DNA of 64,000 nucleotides. Source: Akkermansiaceae bacterium. Lineage in GTDB: Bacteria; Verrucomicrobiota; Verrucomicrobiia; Verrucomicrobiales; DEV007. Location: positions 124,001-188,000 of the forward strand of contig JACKQC010000008.1 of NCBI GenBank assembly GCA_024233085.1, given 5' to 3'. Shown piece after piece: positions 33,711-42,540 of the stretch. How positions within the stretch are numbered: position 1 is the stretch's first letter; each line of letters begins with the position of its first letter. The notes under the pieces are model-generated. The model was not told where the DNA came from. It saw only the letters and a program-made list of their open reading frames with translations, and made no database searches. A program made the translations under genes and the position numbers.

Positions 33711-35372
33711 TCAGAGCGAAACGCCGCGTTTCCAGGGAAGAAAATCGTCCTGGCCGAGATGCTGCGCCTTGGTTTGCCGGCGGCCGGAGGCGACTTCGAT
33801 GGCGAGGTCGAGGAGTTGGTCGCCCAACTGCTCGACGGTGGCTTCGCCGCGGATGATGGCGCCGGTGTCGAAGTCGATGATGTCGGAGAGCCGGGTCGCC
33901 ATCTCCGTGTTGGTGGCGATCTTGACCACGGGGACCACGGGGTTGCCCGTCGGGGTGCCCAGACCGGTCGAGAAAAACATCAGGTTCGCGCCCGAGCCGG
34001 CCATGGCGGTGGTGGACTCGACGTCGCCGCCCGGCGTGCAGAGGAGATTGAGGCCGGGCCGGGTGACTTTTTCCGGGTAATCGAGCGCGGCGGTGACGGG
34101 CGAGGTGCCGCCCTTTTTCGCGGCGCCGGCGGACTTGATGGCGTCGGTGATGAGGCCGTCGCGGATGTTGCCGGGGCTCGGATTTTGATCGAAACCGGAT
34201 CCGGCGGCCTCGGCGGCGTTCGAGTAGGCGCGCATGAGCGCGGCGTAGCGCGCGGCGGTGGCGTCGGTGGCGCAGCGGTTCACCAGTTCCTGCTCGACGC
34301 CGCACAGCTCGGGAAATTCGGACAGGATGACGGCGCCGCCGAGGGCGACGAGGAGATCCGAGACCCGGCCGATGGTGGGGTTCGCCGAAATGCCGGAGAA
34401 GCCGTCGCTGCCGCCGCACTCGACGCCGAGGAGGAGCTTCGAGAGCGGGGCGGGCCGGCGCCGGGCGGTGTTGGCGTCGGCGAGTCCGGCGAAGGTCTCG
34501 CGCAGGGCGGCCTCGAGCATGCGCTGCTCGCTCGGCCATTTCTGCTGCTCGAAAAACAGCACCGGCCGGTCGTGTTTCGGCGCGCGGGCGGCGATTTCCT
34601 CTTGGAGAATGGCGATCTGGGCGTTCTGGCAGCCGAGGCTCAGCACCGTGGCGCCGGCCACATTCGGATGGGTGATGTATCCGGCCAGCAAGCCGCAGAG
34701 GGCGCGGGCGTCGTCCTTCGTTCCGCCGCAGCCGAGACCGTGGAGGAGAAACTTCACGCCGTCGAGACGCGGAAACAGCCGGTCCTCGGGCCGGGCGGCG
34801 CCTTCAGGGTCGTCGAGCGCGGCCGAGAGGATGGCCTCGCGCCCGGCTCCGGAGCGCTCGAGCGCGGCGAGCCGGCGGGCGTAGGCCTGGTAATGCGTCG
34901 ATTTGGCGTAACCCAGCGCCTCGTCGAGCGCCTCGCGCATCATGAGCAGATTGCGGTTTTCGCAAAACACCAGCGGCGCCACGATCCAGTAGTTGCCCGT
35001 GCCGACGGAACCGTCCGCCCGGTGGAACCCGTCGAAATTTCGCGTCGTCCACGCGGAAACCTCGGGCGCGTCCCAGCGAAAGGCGGGCCGGTTTTCCACC
35101 GAATAGGCCCCCGCGAGGTGGGCGAGATTTTCCGTGGTGATGAGCCCGCCACGGGCGATGGGGCGGACCGCTTTTCCCACCGTCACGCCATACAGGGTGG
35201 CGATGTCGCCCGCGGCGAAGTCGCGCAGGGCGACTTTCTGCTTCGCCGGGATGCGCTCCGCGGTCTCGACCGGGTCGCCGTCGGCCGAAAGCGGGATCTT
35301 TTCGCCCGGATCGAGGTCGCGCAGGGCGACGGCGAGATTGTCGCGCGGGTCGAGGGTCAGGGCGGCGTTCAT
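33711..35372 (-). CDS. UxaA-family altronate/galactarate-type dehydratase
   Basis: 553 residues. An N-terminal SAF domain (about 1-95) is followed by the D-galactarate/altronate dehydratase domain. Visible are GLGCGGTKDDARALCGL, TVLSLGCQNAQ, LGVECGGSDGFSGI and GLGTPTGNPVVPVVKIATNT. These enzymes dehydrate sugar acids with an iron cofactor. With the FAH hydrolase downstream it probably forms a hexuronate or deoxysugar-acid route. The exact sugar acid cannot be told. The start ATG at 35372 lies after GC-rich inverted repeats. Confidence 0.9.
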   Translation of the reverse strand: MNAALTLDPRDNLAVALRDLDPGEKIPLSADGDPVETAERIPAKQKVALRDFAAGDIATLYGVTVGKAVRPIARGGLITTENLAHLAGAYSVENRPAFRWDAPEVSAWTTRNFDGFHRADGSVGTGNYWIVAPLVFCENRNLLMMREALDEALGYAKSTHYQAYARRLAALERSGAGREAILSAALDDPEGAARPEDRLFPRLDGVKFLLHGLGCGGTKDDARALCGLLAGYITHPNVAGATVLSLGCQNAQIAILQEEIAARAPKHDRPVLFFEQQKWPSEQRMLEAALRETFAGLADANTARRRPAPLSKLLLGVECGGSDGFSGISANPTIGRVSDLLVALGGAVILSEFPELCGVEQELVNRCATDATAARYAALMRAYSNAAEAAGSGFDQNPSPGNIRDGLITDAIKSAGAAKKGGTSPVTAALDYPEKVTRPGLNLLCTPGGDVESTTAMAGSGANLMFFSTGLGTPTGNPVVPVVKIATNTEMATRLSDIIDFDTGAIIRGEATVEQLGDQLLDLAIEVASGRRQTKAQHLGQDDFLPWKRGVSL

Positions 35373-35512
35373 GGGCAGTGCGTTCGCGCGCGCTCCGTCG
35401 GGAGCGCGTCCGCGCGGAGCATAGCGCGCGCGGCGGGCAAGGCAAGCCGCCGCCGGGGGGGCGGGGACGGAAGCAAGCAAGCCGCCGGTTCGGGCCGGGA
35501 AAAACCGCCGGA

Positions 35513-36040
35513 TCAGAGCGGGGCGGCCGTGAGCATGCCGGCGACGAAGACCCCGCCGATCAGCGCCAGGAGCACCACGACGAACGCGGCGACGCCGGTG
35601 GCGGCGAGCACCGCGTCCGGCAGGGCTTTCCGGGCGGCTTTTTCCGGCGCCGGGGCCAGGATCGCGGGCTGGTTGAGTTCGCGGAGCAGCTTCCGGGCGA
35701 TTTGTTGGAAGCGCTCCGTGTCGCCCCCGGCGCGGCGGTTTTCCATCGCGTCCCGCAGTTCGGTGACCAGCAGGCGCAGGCCGTAGTATTCGCCGAGGCT
35801 CTGCTGCACCCGCGCGTCGTGGGACAGCTCCTCGAGCACCGCGCGCAGCACGCCGGCGAGCCGGTGGGCGTCGCCGGAGCGGCCCCGCTTGGTTTCCACC
35901 AGCCCCCGGGCGGCGTGGGTGAGCAGAGGCTGGCAGGCGATGCGATTGCCGGCGACCGGGGCGGAGAGGGAGGCGGGAAGGTTTTCGAGAGCGAGCCGGA
36001 GTTCCGGGCTGTTGGGGATCGAATACTGAAAGCAGTTCAT
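35513..36040 (-). CDS. hypothetical protein with C-terminal membrane anchor
   Basis: 175 residues. The first 135 are helical and charged (LRAVLEELSHDARVQQSL; RFQQIARKLLRELNQP). After an Ala/Pro-rich linker one transmembrane helix (about 150-172, VAAFVVVLLALIGGVFVAGML) ends the protein, a tail-anchor layout with the bulk probably cytoplasmic. No family is recognised. It has a clear AT-rich promoter upstream and may be a single-gene unit. Confidence 0.6.
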   Translation of the reverse strand: MNCFQYSIPNSPELRLALENLPASLSAPVAGNRIACQPLLTHAARGLVETKRGRSGDAHRLAGVLRAVLEELSHDARVQQSLGEYYGLRLLVTELRDAMENRRAGGDTERFQQIARKLLRELNQPAILAPAPEKAARKALPDAVLAATGVAAFVVVLLALIGGVFVAGMLTAAPL

Positions 36041-36100
36041 GCGGAGAGGGGCGGGCGGGGAAGCGGCGGGCGAGCCGAAGAACTCTCAACAATAATAAAA

Positions 36101-36129
36101 ATGATAAAATAAGTCAAAGTGTTTGTAAA
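36101..36129 (-). promoter_or_regulatory. probable promoter of the tail-anchored gene
   Basis: On the minus strand TTTACA (36129-36124) and TATCAT (36106-36101) are 17 bases apart within an AT-rich island (36085-36145) unlike the surrounding GC-rich DNA. Confidence 0.5.
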
Positions 36130-36327
36130 AATTAACCATCTGTTCACCGGGTCGAGGGAAGGTGTTTTTGAAAGATGGGGTTCGTATCGCAAAAAAAAGC
36201 CGCGCCGCGCGGGGGTGGCATCGGCGTCTGCGTCCGGTCCACGATCTGGTGGGGCCGGCTCCGTCCGGACCGCGTCGCGCGAAAAGGGGGCCGCGCCGTC
36301 CCCCGTGTTGCCCGTCCCGTTTTCATC

Positions 36328-36774
36328 ATGAATCACGGGCTTTCCCATGCCGACGGTGGAGAACCTCTCGATTCACCCGGCATCCTCCCTCTGTCCCGCC
36401 TCACCCCCGATGTCGGAAACGCCGCCCGACACGTGTCGGACGCCGTTCCCGACGTGGAATCCATCGCATCCGATGTTTCGGACGCCTTTCCCGATGTTGC
36501 GGGCGACGTATCCCATGTCGGAAACGTCGCATCCGATGTTTCGGACGCCGTTCCCGATGTGGAATCCCTCGCACCCGATGTTGCGGACGCCATTTCCCAT
36601 GCCGGAAACGTCGCATCCGACATGGGATTTCCCGTTTCCGACATCGTTTTCGCAAAATTCAAAACCGCCGGACCTGGCCCGGAAGAGGGGAATGGCACTG
36701 GAAATCAGCGAATTAAGCCGGAAGAGGGCTTTTCCGAGGCGGTCGGAGCCGTATTCCCGACCCAACCCTGTTGA
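36328..36774 (+). CDS. heptad-repeat protein encoded by a 21-bp tandem repeat
   Basis: If translated from the ATG at 36328 this gives 148 residues. Residues about 26-109 are twelve 7-residue repeats of the type (P/S)-D-V-x-x-x-(A/V), for example PDVESIA, SDVSDAF, SHVGNVA. After the repeats comes a short Gly/Glu-rich tail. The last residues TQPC and the TGA come from a dispersed palindromic repeat. The reading frame stays open on several frames because the repeat period is a multiple of three, so coding is not proven. If real, a regular acidic heptad suggests a coiled or solenoid structure. No known family is recognised. Confidence 0.35.
   Translation: MNHGLSHADGGEPLDSPGILPLSRLTPDVGNAARHVSDAVPDVESIASDVSDAFPDVAGDVSHVGNVASDVSDAVPDVESLAPDVADAISHAGNVASDMGFPVSDIVFAKFKTAGPGPEEGNGTGNQRIKPEEGFSEAVGAVFPTQPC
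36404..36655. repeat. 21-bp tandem repeat, 12 units
   Basis: Consensus about (c/t)ccgatgtNgcggacgccNt, contiguous with no spacers. A higher order of four units (84 bp) is visible: 36446-36529 resembles 36551-36613 and flanks. Units differ by several bases, so the array is old or under selection rather than a fresh expansion. Confidence 0.85.
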
Positions 36775-36822
36775 CTCCCCGACCCAACCCTGTTGGGTTT
36801 TGCGGGGAAACAGGGTTGAACC
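36759..36822. repeat. 22-bp-period palindromic repeat, locus 5 (3 units)
   Basis: Units 36759-36777 and 36781-36799 (core CCT, gap CCC) and a more distant reversed unit 36804-36822 (core AGG). It ends the heptad-repeat frame and lies six bases before the hsdR stop. Confidence 0.9.
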
Positions 36823-36827
36823 CGGCC

Positions 36828-37865
36828 TCACTCCACCCAATCGGCGCAGAGCCGTTCCGCCTGCTGGAGGACTGTGAGACCCTGCGAACGCAAGTAAGCG
36901 TTCCGCTTGGCATCGTGCTTTTGGCGTGCGGCTTCGGAATGCGGCTCTCCGTCGCACTCGACCACCAATTTTGCCTCATTACAGAAAAATTCGCAGATGT
37001 AGTCCGCGAACCGGTGTTGCCGCCGGAACTTTGCCCCCGCCAACTGTCGATCCCGCGGCAACTCCCAAAGCACTTCCTCAGCCGCAGTCTGATCCCGCCG
37101 AAGCTCCCGCGCCCTGTCCGCCAGCCCCGAGAAATCAAACCCTCCCCGAAAATTCTGACTCCCTCTCCCACTGGGAGAAGGCTGGGGTGAGGGTGGAGGG
37201 AAATCGGCATCGATTTCCCTCCATCCCTTGAACCACTCCTCGCTCGATGTCAGCGATCCCATCCGCGCCTGCAAGCCGTCGCTCACCACCAGGGCCGCGT
37301 TGTAGCGGAGCAGCGTCGGGATCTCCGCCTTGTAGGTCTGGAGCTGCTTGTAGGCGGAGAAAATCGTCGCGTCCTCATCCGCCGCGTTCTTCAGCTCGAT
37401 CAATCCCAGCGGCAGTCCGTTGACGAACACCACGATGTCCGGCCGGCGGTTGTGGGAACCCTCGATCACCGTGAACTGGTTCACCGCCAGCCAATCGTTC
37501 GCCCGCACGTCGGAGAAATCCACCAGCCACACTTGGTCGTGCTTCGTGCTGCCGTCGGGGCGCTTGTAGCTCACCTCCACCCCGTCGCGCAGCAGCTTGT
37601 GGAAAGCGCGGTTCGTCCGCACCAGCGTGCCATCCGCCACCCGCAACACCCGGCGCAGGGGATCCTCCCGCGCTTCCTCCGGCACCTCCAGGTTCAAGCG
37701 CCGCAGCGCCTCGCGCAAGCGACCTTCCAGCACCGCCTCTCCGAACGTCTCCCGCTCCGCCGCCGCTTCGCCGGGTGCCATTTCCGGCCCGTGGCCGAGG
37801 GCATAGCCCAGCTCCCCGAACCAATCGAGGGCGGCTTCTTCGACGGTGGATTCGGTGAGATGCAT
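36828..37865 (-). CDS. type I restriction HsdR N-terminus fused to a DUF559 nuclease
   Basis: 345 residues. The first ~225 are the N-terminal endonuclease domain of HsdR: FVNGLPLGLIELKN holds the catalytic E-x-K, with PDIVVF before it. The helicase and motor parts of HsdR, several hundred residues, are missing. Instead, a stretch encoded by a palindromic element (SPQPSPSGRG) leads into a DUF559 domain (ADYICEFFCNEAKLVVECDGEPH), a Vsr-like nuclease fold. The chimera cannot translocate DNA as a normal HsdR would. The start ATG shares one base with the stop of the OLD-like gene (TGATG). It is a degraded or repurposed gene. Confidence 0.85.
   Translation of the reverse strand: MHLTESTVEEAALDWFGELGYALGHGPEMAPGEAAAERETFGEAVLEGRLREALRRLNLEVPEEAREDPLRRVLRVADGTLVRTNRAFHKLLRDGVEVSYKRPDGSTKHDQVWLVDFSDVRANDWLAVNQFTVIEGSHNRRPDIVVFVNGLPLGLIELKNAADEDATIFSAYKQLQTYKAEIPTLLRYNAALVVSDGLQARMGSLTSSEEWFKGWREIDADFPPPSPQPSPSGRGSQNFRGGFDFSGLADRARELRRDQTAAEEVLWELPRDRQLAGAKFRRQHRFADYICEFFCNEAKLVVECDGEPHSEAARQKHDAKRNAYLRSQGLTVLQQAERLCADWVE
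37162..37195. repeat. CCCTCTCCC/GGGAGA palindromic element in the hsdR-DUF559 junction
   Basis: CCCTCTCCCACTGGGAGAAG then GCTGGGGTGAGGG. The same kind of element, in the same frame relation, is in the hsdM remnant (41946-41985). It encodes SPQPSPSGRG here. Confidence 0.8.
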
Positions 37866-39457
37866 CAAACAAGGCGGTCAATAATCCCGGTTTTGAGACT
37901 TTCGTAGGTTGTCATCGGAGGCCCAATCAAGGGCGCAAGCGTATCGCGCATGAATGAATCGGTGTTATTTCCGCAACGTTGCAGTCCAAGGAGCCTCTTT
38001 AGCCCGGTGTAAATCTCTCCAGCAGCGGACTTCAAATCGTCGGCCGAATTTCCCCTGATGACACTATTTTCGATGGCCTGTTGTTTGATCTGAAGCGCCT
38101 CCGACAGTTTATCCATCTTTCCTTCCTGCTCCAAAAGAGCCTTAATCACTTCATCTGCAAAAAGATAGGATTCTAAATTCCTTAACGGCAAAATCATCGT
38201 TCCATTCGCCTCCGCTTCTCCCACTTCCGGCTCCGATTTGTCGTCGCGGTCTGCTAGTGATGCGAATCGAGAGGTAGGCAGGATGCGCCCCAACGCATCC
38301 TTAACCGAAACGCCGGTTGCAGCCACCTGACTTGAGGATCCTCCCGACACAAACAAAACCTCAGGATGTCGCGACCCAAGAATCCGATTGTATATCTCGG
38401 CATCAAAATCCTTCCGCCGGTTGCCCACGGATGACCCCTCGCAAATGACGACTGAAGCTGGCGCAATGCGCTGCGACAAATCATCCAACGCAATCGAAAG
38501 CATTTTCTCCCAAGCAACTCTTCCCAAGCTGCTTGGAATCACTTGGCGAGAGATGTCTGGATCGACGGCATCAAAGTCAATAAGACAAACCGATCCAGGG
38601 TTAGCTGCCATCATTTCTTGCGCAGCGCGAAGAACTCCCAGAGAGTGGGTCGTCACCCAAAGTTGCGCCAGCGGCGGAAGAATACCGACCATTTCCTTGA
38701 GTAGCGCGCCTTGGATTCGGGTGTGTAAGTGCGTTTCAATCTCATCGATACAATAGATAGCATCCGCGTAAAACTTCTTCTTCACATGGAGGTCAAGTAA
38801 CAGGTCGAACGCGGCTTTCTCACCACCCGATAGATTCTTAAAGTGATATGACTTCGCTGTTCCTTTACCGAAGAAGAACGCACCCTCACCGAGCGGATCA
38901 GAAAGATTGTTCAATACCAAATCTCCGAACACGCGATCCATAGAATCTCTGATGCTTCCGATTAACTCGTCCCGCAAATCCCTAACAGTTTTGGCATCGT
39001 TGGCCGTATCGTACAACCCCGCCATTGTATCGTAAACGAGGCGACGATAGTTGTCGGACACAGCGACATCGTTCTGAATAGCTCGTTCGATTCGGGTGTT
39101 TGCTGTCGGAACCTCAGGCCGAGTGAAGCTCGTGACCGAAAAATCAGGATCATTTCTGTACGCCGTCCGCAAGTATAGGCATCCCTTTTCTGGTTTAGCG
39201 TTTCCGTGTAATGAGACGACGACGCTTTCCTGCCATTTAAATGCTTCTCCGTGGTCTTTCCGATAATACACCTCGTCCTGATTGAATCCAAATCCCACCT
39301 TGCTACGATACCATTGCAGGAGTGCGTCAAAGAGGGACGATTTTCCACATCCGTTGGGCCCAACAATTACAACTAACTTCGCACTCGCGGGTATGTCTTT
39401 TACCACGAGGTCGGTAAAGCGCTTAAAGTTAAGCAGGCGAATAGATTCGATTCTCAT
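37865..39457 (-). CDS. OLD-like AAA ATPase with TOPRIM-like nuclease domain
   Basis: 530 residues. The N-terminal ABC-type ATPase has Walker A GPNGCGKSS, the signature NLSGGEKAAFDLLL, Walker B IYCIDEIETHLH and the switch HSLG. From about residue 330 the motifs VVICEGSS and LADRDD (E...DxD) match the TOPRIM-like half of overcoming-lysogenization-defect nucleases. Such ATPase-nucleases are antiviral and often accompany type I restriction genes between hsdS and hsdR, as here. It overlaps hsdS by four bases (ATGA). Its base composition is visibly lower in GC than the window, which points to transfer. It looks intact. Confidence 0.85.
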   Translation of the reverse strand: MRIESIRLLNFKRFTDLVVKDIPASAKLVVIVGPNGCGKSSLFDALLQWYRSKVGFGFNQDEVYYRKDHGEAFKWQESVVVSLHGNAKPEKGCLYLRTAYRNDPDFSVTSFTRPEVPTANTRIERAIQNDVAVSDNYRRLVYDTMAGLYDTANDAKTVRDLRDELIGSIRDSMDRVFGDLVLNNLSDPLGEGAFFFGKGTAKSYHFKNLSGGEKAAFDLLLDLHVKKKFYADAIYCIDEIETHLHTRIQGALLKEMVGILPPLAQLWVTTHSLGVLRAAQEMMAANPGSVCLIDFDAVDPDISRQVIPSSLGRVAWEKMLSIALDDLSQRIAPASVVICEGSSVGNRRKDFDAEIYNRILGSRHPEVLFVSGGSSSQVAATGVSVKDALGRILPTSRFASLADRDDKSEPEVGEAEANGTMILPLRNLESYLFADEVIKALLEQEGKMDKLSEALQIKQQAIENSVIRGNSADDLKSAAGEIYTGLKRLLGLQRCGNNTDSFMRDTLAPLIGPPMTTYESLKTGIIDRLV

Positions 39458-40860
39458 GATACCTGGGGTGGAACATTTGATGCCAACTCCCCGCTCAGCA
39501 GCTTCGGCAGCAGCGTGTCGCGCAGGGTGGCGAGGGTGCGGGATTCGGCGTGATTGGAGAGAATGCGGTCGAGAATCGGCTGGCACTCTCGATTGAAGGC
39601 GTCGAGAATCTGTGATGACGGTGCGACCAAGGGAAATTCCATGATGGCATCTCCACTGACGTTTGCTTGGGCCGTCCCGTGCGAGCGGGCTTCAACGAAT
39701 GTGCGGAACTCTGGTTGGCGGGTCGTGCAATACCAGAACGCCAACGACTCTGTTCCCGGCTTCTGCATCACGAACTTGCCGACTCGTTGATTCAGCAGCG
39801 GCGGGTTGTCGGACGGAGGAACGAGCCCGACTTCACCGACGTAGCCAGTCATCCCAATAAGCATGTCGCCGGTGGTCAGGCGATAGCGGGAAGCTTGCTC
39901 CGCGATTTCCTCCGAGACGTAGCTGACTTGGGTTAGGTCAATTATTCCCGGCTTCACTGAGCCAATCTTCACCACCGGGACACCGTACTCCTGCCAATCC
40001 TGACTCTTGAACGAGAAGCCGCTTCGGAAGCCGATGCATGCACCGAGTGTCGTTGCCTTCCACCCCTTCGGAATATGCCCGAGTTCGGAGTCTTGGAAGG
40101 AGTCGGGGAAGAGGGCGGCAGTGGCGGGGGCGAGGCCGACGGGCTGGCGGCCGTCGAGTTTGGCGCGAACTGGATCGAAATCAATAAACCAGCTCTGGAA
40201 CAGCGTCCGCGCCATCGCCTCCAGCGTCGCGTTCATCCGCCGGTTCACCTCGATCTTGTCGTCCAGCGCCCCCAAGCACCTCCGCGATGGCTTTTTGCTC
40301 GGTAGCGTATTTCGTGATAGCGACGACCTTGGAGTTAAGTTGTCCTGTGGTGATCTGAGGTTGGGCCGAGCCAGTGATTACGTCACCAAAATCGGTCGCT
40401 TGGAGAACGTAGTGAATATAGCGGCTGTCGCGCGGCTTCCTCGGGGGCACGCCATAGCATTATTGCTAATCCATGTTGGCCCAGCAGTGCGTTGCAGCCG
40501 GCCACAGTTGCTGCCTCGACAAGTCACGAGGGTGACTGGCTCCTCGTAGGATGGGCGGTCTGTGTAGCCGAGAACACCGTTCGCGCCGATGACCGGAATT
40601 GGCGACAACTCGGACTTCACTTCCGACATGTCGCCAAGACCAAGATAGCGGCCTTGCTTGACCGCGCAGACTTCGCCGAACGGCAGATCAAGACGCTCAC
40701 CCACCATACCCCAGCCCCCCCAGGTTTTTGTTTTGATGGCCTGCTCCAGTTTCGCGGACTCGGTGAACCCGCCTGCGCCAAGGCTTCGGCGGACATGCTG
40801 GGCGTTCAGTTCCGCAACGAGGCGCGGCATCTTTTCCGGCGGTTCTACGATCGCGCTCAT
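39454..40860 (-). pseudogene. hsdS: type I specificity subunit HsdS, frame broken twice, with an hsdM tail at its N-terminus
   Basis: HsdS names the DNA sequence for the enzyme through two target-recognition domains. Three frames together give a complete protein: from 40860 to about 40447, then shifted to about 40273, then in the first frame to the stop at 39454. Both breaks are in five-base homopolymers, C5 (40443-40447) and G5 (40269-40273), and they cancel, so the true gene may be intact if these are read errors. The conserved middle ALGALDDKIEVNRRMN and the end LRDTLLPKLLSGEL are typical. The first ~50 codons repeat the HsdM C-terminus and carry a 30-bp palindromic insert. Confidence 0.8.
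40769..40798. repeat. 30-bp palindromic insert in the hsdM-tail copy
   Basis: Exactly 30 bases absent from the sister copy at 41761. The core CCGCC-TGC-GCC-AA-GGC-TTC-GGCGG folds into a hairpin. It adds ten codons (HVRRSLGAGG) without shifting the frame. Confidence 0.85.
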
Positions 40861-41543
40861 GGTTTGGGCCAATGGTTTTGAACGCACCCGGTCCACGGAT
40901 TCAACCCGCCGCTTCGAATCGAAACGAAGCGGTCGAGCGAGTTTGCAAGATCGTGCAATTCAGGGGACATCCACGAGATGATCTCGAGGATGGCCTGATG
41001 CCGCACATCCAGATCCCGCCAGTGCAGGATGCGTTCGTGGTGGAAAACCCGGTTGCGGAGGTCGCGGATGTCCTGCCAGCGGCGGTCGAGTCGGGATTGG
41101 TATTGCTCCGCGGCGGGAGCGTGGGGAAACGCTTTGCGTGAGAGAAACGCGCCAATGCCGGTCCGGGCGTGGGCGTTGTTGAAGAATCCCGTCCAGAATC
41201 CGAAGGTGAGCTCGGCGATGATGCGGCCCGGCGTGAGCGGCTTCCGGTTTCGTCCGAGATTGCCTTTCGCTTCCGTCACCTTGGTCTGCTGCCAGGGAGT
41301 GAGCCGCGCCCGCGGCGAGTCATACCAGGCATTGGTGCCGCAGCGGGCGGAGAGTTCCCGGTGGACTGCGTTTCGGAGCGCGATCTCGGCGAACTGGAGC
41401 GAGGGGTAAAGCGACTCGCTCAAGGCCATGTTCAGCATGTAGCGGGCGAGCGTGAGCTTGTGATCCGCCCCGTCCTTCCGGTAGGCGTCGATGCGCTCCG
41501 TGTGGAGAATCGCCTCGATTTGCTGGAAAAACGCCGGATTCAT
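40857..41543 (-). CDS. Abi_2/AbiF-like HEPN protein
   Basis: 228 residues from the ATG at 41543. It matches the Abi-like family: LARYMLNMALSESLYPSLQFAEIALRNAVHREL near the start, then PWQQTKV, and the HEPN-type RNase motif R-N-R-V-F-H in DIRDLRNRVFHHE. These proteins act in abortive infection or as RNA-cutting toxins. It sits between the hsdM remnant and hsdS, flanked by two copies of the hsdM tail, and its stop overlaps the next start as ATGA. A GTG at 41609 would lengthen it by 22 residues. It looks intact. Confidence 0.82.
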   Translation of the reverse strand: MNPAFFQQIEAILHTERIDAYRKDGADHKLTLARYMLNMALSESLYPSLQFAEIALRNAVHRELSARCGTNAWYDSPRARLTPWQQTKVTEAKGNLGRNRKPLTPGRIIAELTFGFWTGFFNNAHARTGIGAFLSRKAFPHAPAAEQYQSRLDRRWQDIRDLRNRVFHHERILHWRDLDVRHQAILEIISWMSPELHDLANSLDRFVSIRSGGLNPWTGCVQNHWPKP

Positions 41544-41631
41544 TGGATCAGCGGGCACATCGCCAGCCTGTAGGAGTGTAAGATTGTAGCGTTGACATAT
41601 GAACGCCACTGGGCGAGATTCCGCCCGTTGA

Positions 41632-41685
41632 CCCCGGGATCCCTTCCTTGACCGCTTGCGGTTGAGAGGCCCCGGGGTTTCTTTT
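41632..41685 (+). terminator. GC-rich hairpin with T-rich tail on the plus strand
   Basis: CCCCGGG (about 41632-41638) pairs with CCCGGGG (41671-41677), with an inner GACCGC/GCGGTT stem, followed by TTTCTTTT. It points against the direction of the neighbouring genes, so its role is unclear. Confidence 0.4.
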
Positions 41686-41945
41686 GGGCGAATTCAGAGC
41701 GCATAGCCGAGACCTTTCAGGTTCGCTTTAATCGCCTTTTCCAGTTTCGCCGACTCGGTGAACTGGGCGTTCAGCTCCGCGACGAGGCGAGGCATTTTTT
41801 CTTCGAAGGGTTTGCCGTCGTCCTCGGCTTCCTCGGCTTCCTCGGCACTGACGTAGCGTCCGGGCGTAAGGACGAAGCCGTGTTTCCCAATTTCCTCGGT
41901 AGTGGCGGATTTGCAAAATCCCGCTACGTCGACGTAGCCGGGATT

Positions 41946-41985
41946 ACCCTCACCCCCTGCCCCTCTCCCAGAGGTAGAAGGGTGT
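41946..41985. repeat. CCCTC/GGGAGA-type palindromic element in hsdM
   Basis: Reads ACCCTCACCCCCTGCCCCTC, then TCCCAGAGGTAGAAGGGTGT. Related to the element at 37162-37195 in hsdR. It adds about 17 codons inside the conserved AWQ...YVDVAGFC region. Confidence 0.75.
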
Positions 41986-42219
41986 CCCTGCCAGGCGTGG
42001 TAAGTGCCGGCGATCTTGGCGATGTCCTCGCCGGTGAGTTCGCGGTTCACACGGCTGACCATTCTGCCCATCTTGCGGGCGTCGATGAAGTGGGTTTCGC
42101 CGCGTCGGTCGCGGGTGCGAGCCGAACGGGCATTTTTCCCGTCGTTCTTGTCGCGGGTGAGGAACCAGAGGCAGACGGGGATCGGGGTGGAGTAGAAGAG
42201 CTGGCCGGGCCGGGCGACC

Positions 42220-42293
42220 ATGTTGTTCTTCGCTGCGCTCAGGACCTGCGGATTGGCTTCACTTTGAGAAAATGCGCTGTCGCGCAGGGCAGT
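42220..42293. repeat. 74-bp in-frame element, copy 1
   Basis: Minus strand begins ACTGCCCTGCGCGACAGCGC and ends AGCGCAGCGAAGAACAACAT. Splits the conserved DCMVALPGQ region of HsdM after Asp. Confidence 0.85.
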
Positions 42294-42417
42294 GTCGCCG
42301 AGATCGGCCTCGATGAGGGCGCGGCGGATGTCGCCCTCGCCGGACTGGTTCGAGCTCATGCTGCCATTGGCGAGGACAGCCGGAGCGCAGCGAAGACAGA
42401 CGAAGTCAACGCCGGCC

Positions 42418-42491
42418 ATGTTGTCCTTCGCTTCGCTCACGACCCGCGGTGAGGCTTCGCTTTGAAGAAATGCGCTATCGCGCGGGGCAGT
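42418..42491. repeat. 74-bp in-frame element, copy 2
   Basis: Minus strand begins ACTGCCCCGCGCGATAGCGC and ends GAGCGAAGCGAAGGACAACAT (last 20 shown in outline). Inserted after HHLAPQ. Confidence 0.85.
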
Positions 42492-42540
42492 CTGCGGGGC
42501 GAGGTGGTGAATGAAGTGCTGGACCCAGGCGAAGTTGGCG

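Noticed and set aside
36404..36655. Tandem repeat read as a CRISPR array
   Set aside because: Units are contiguous with no unique spacers, and no cas genes are present.
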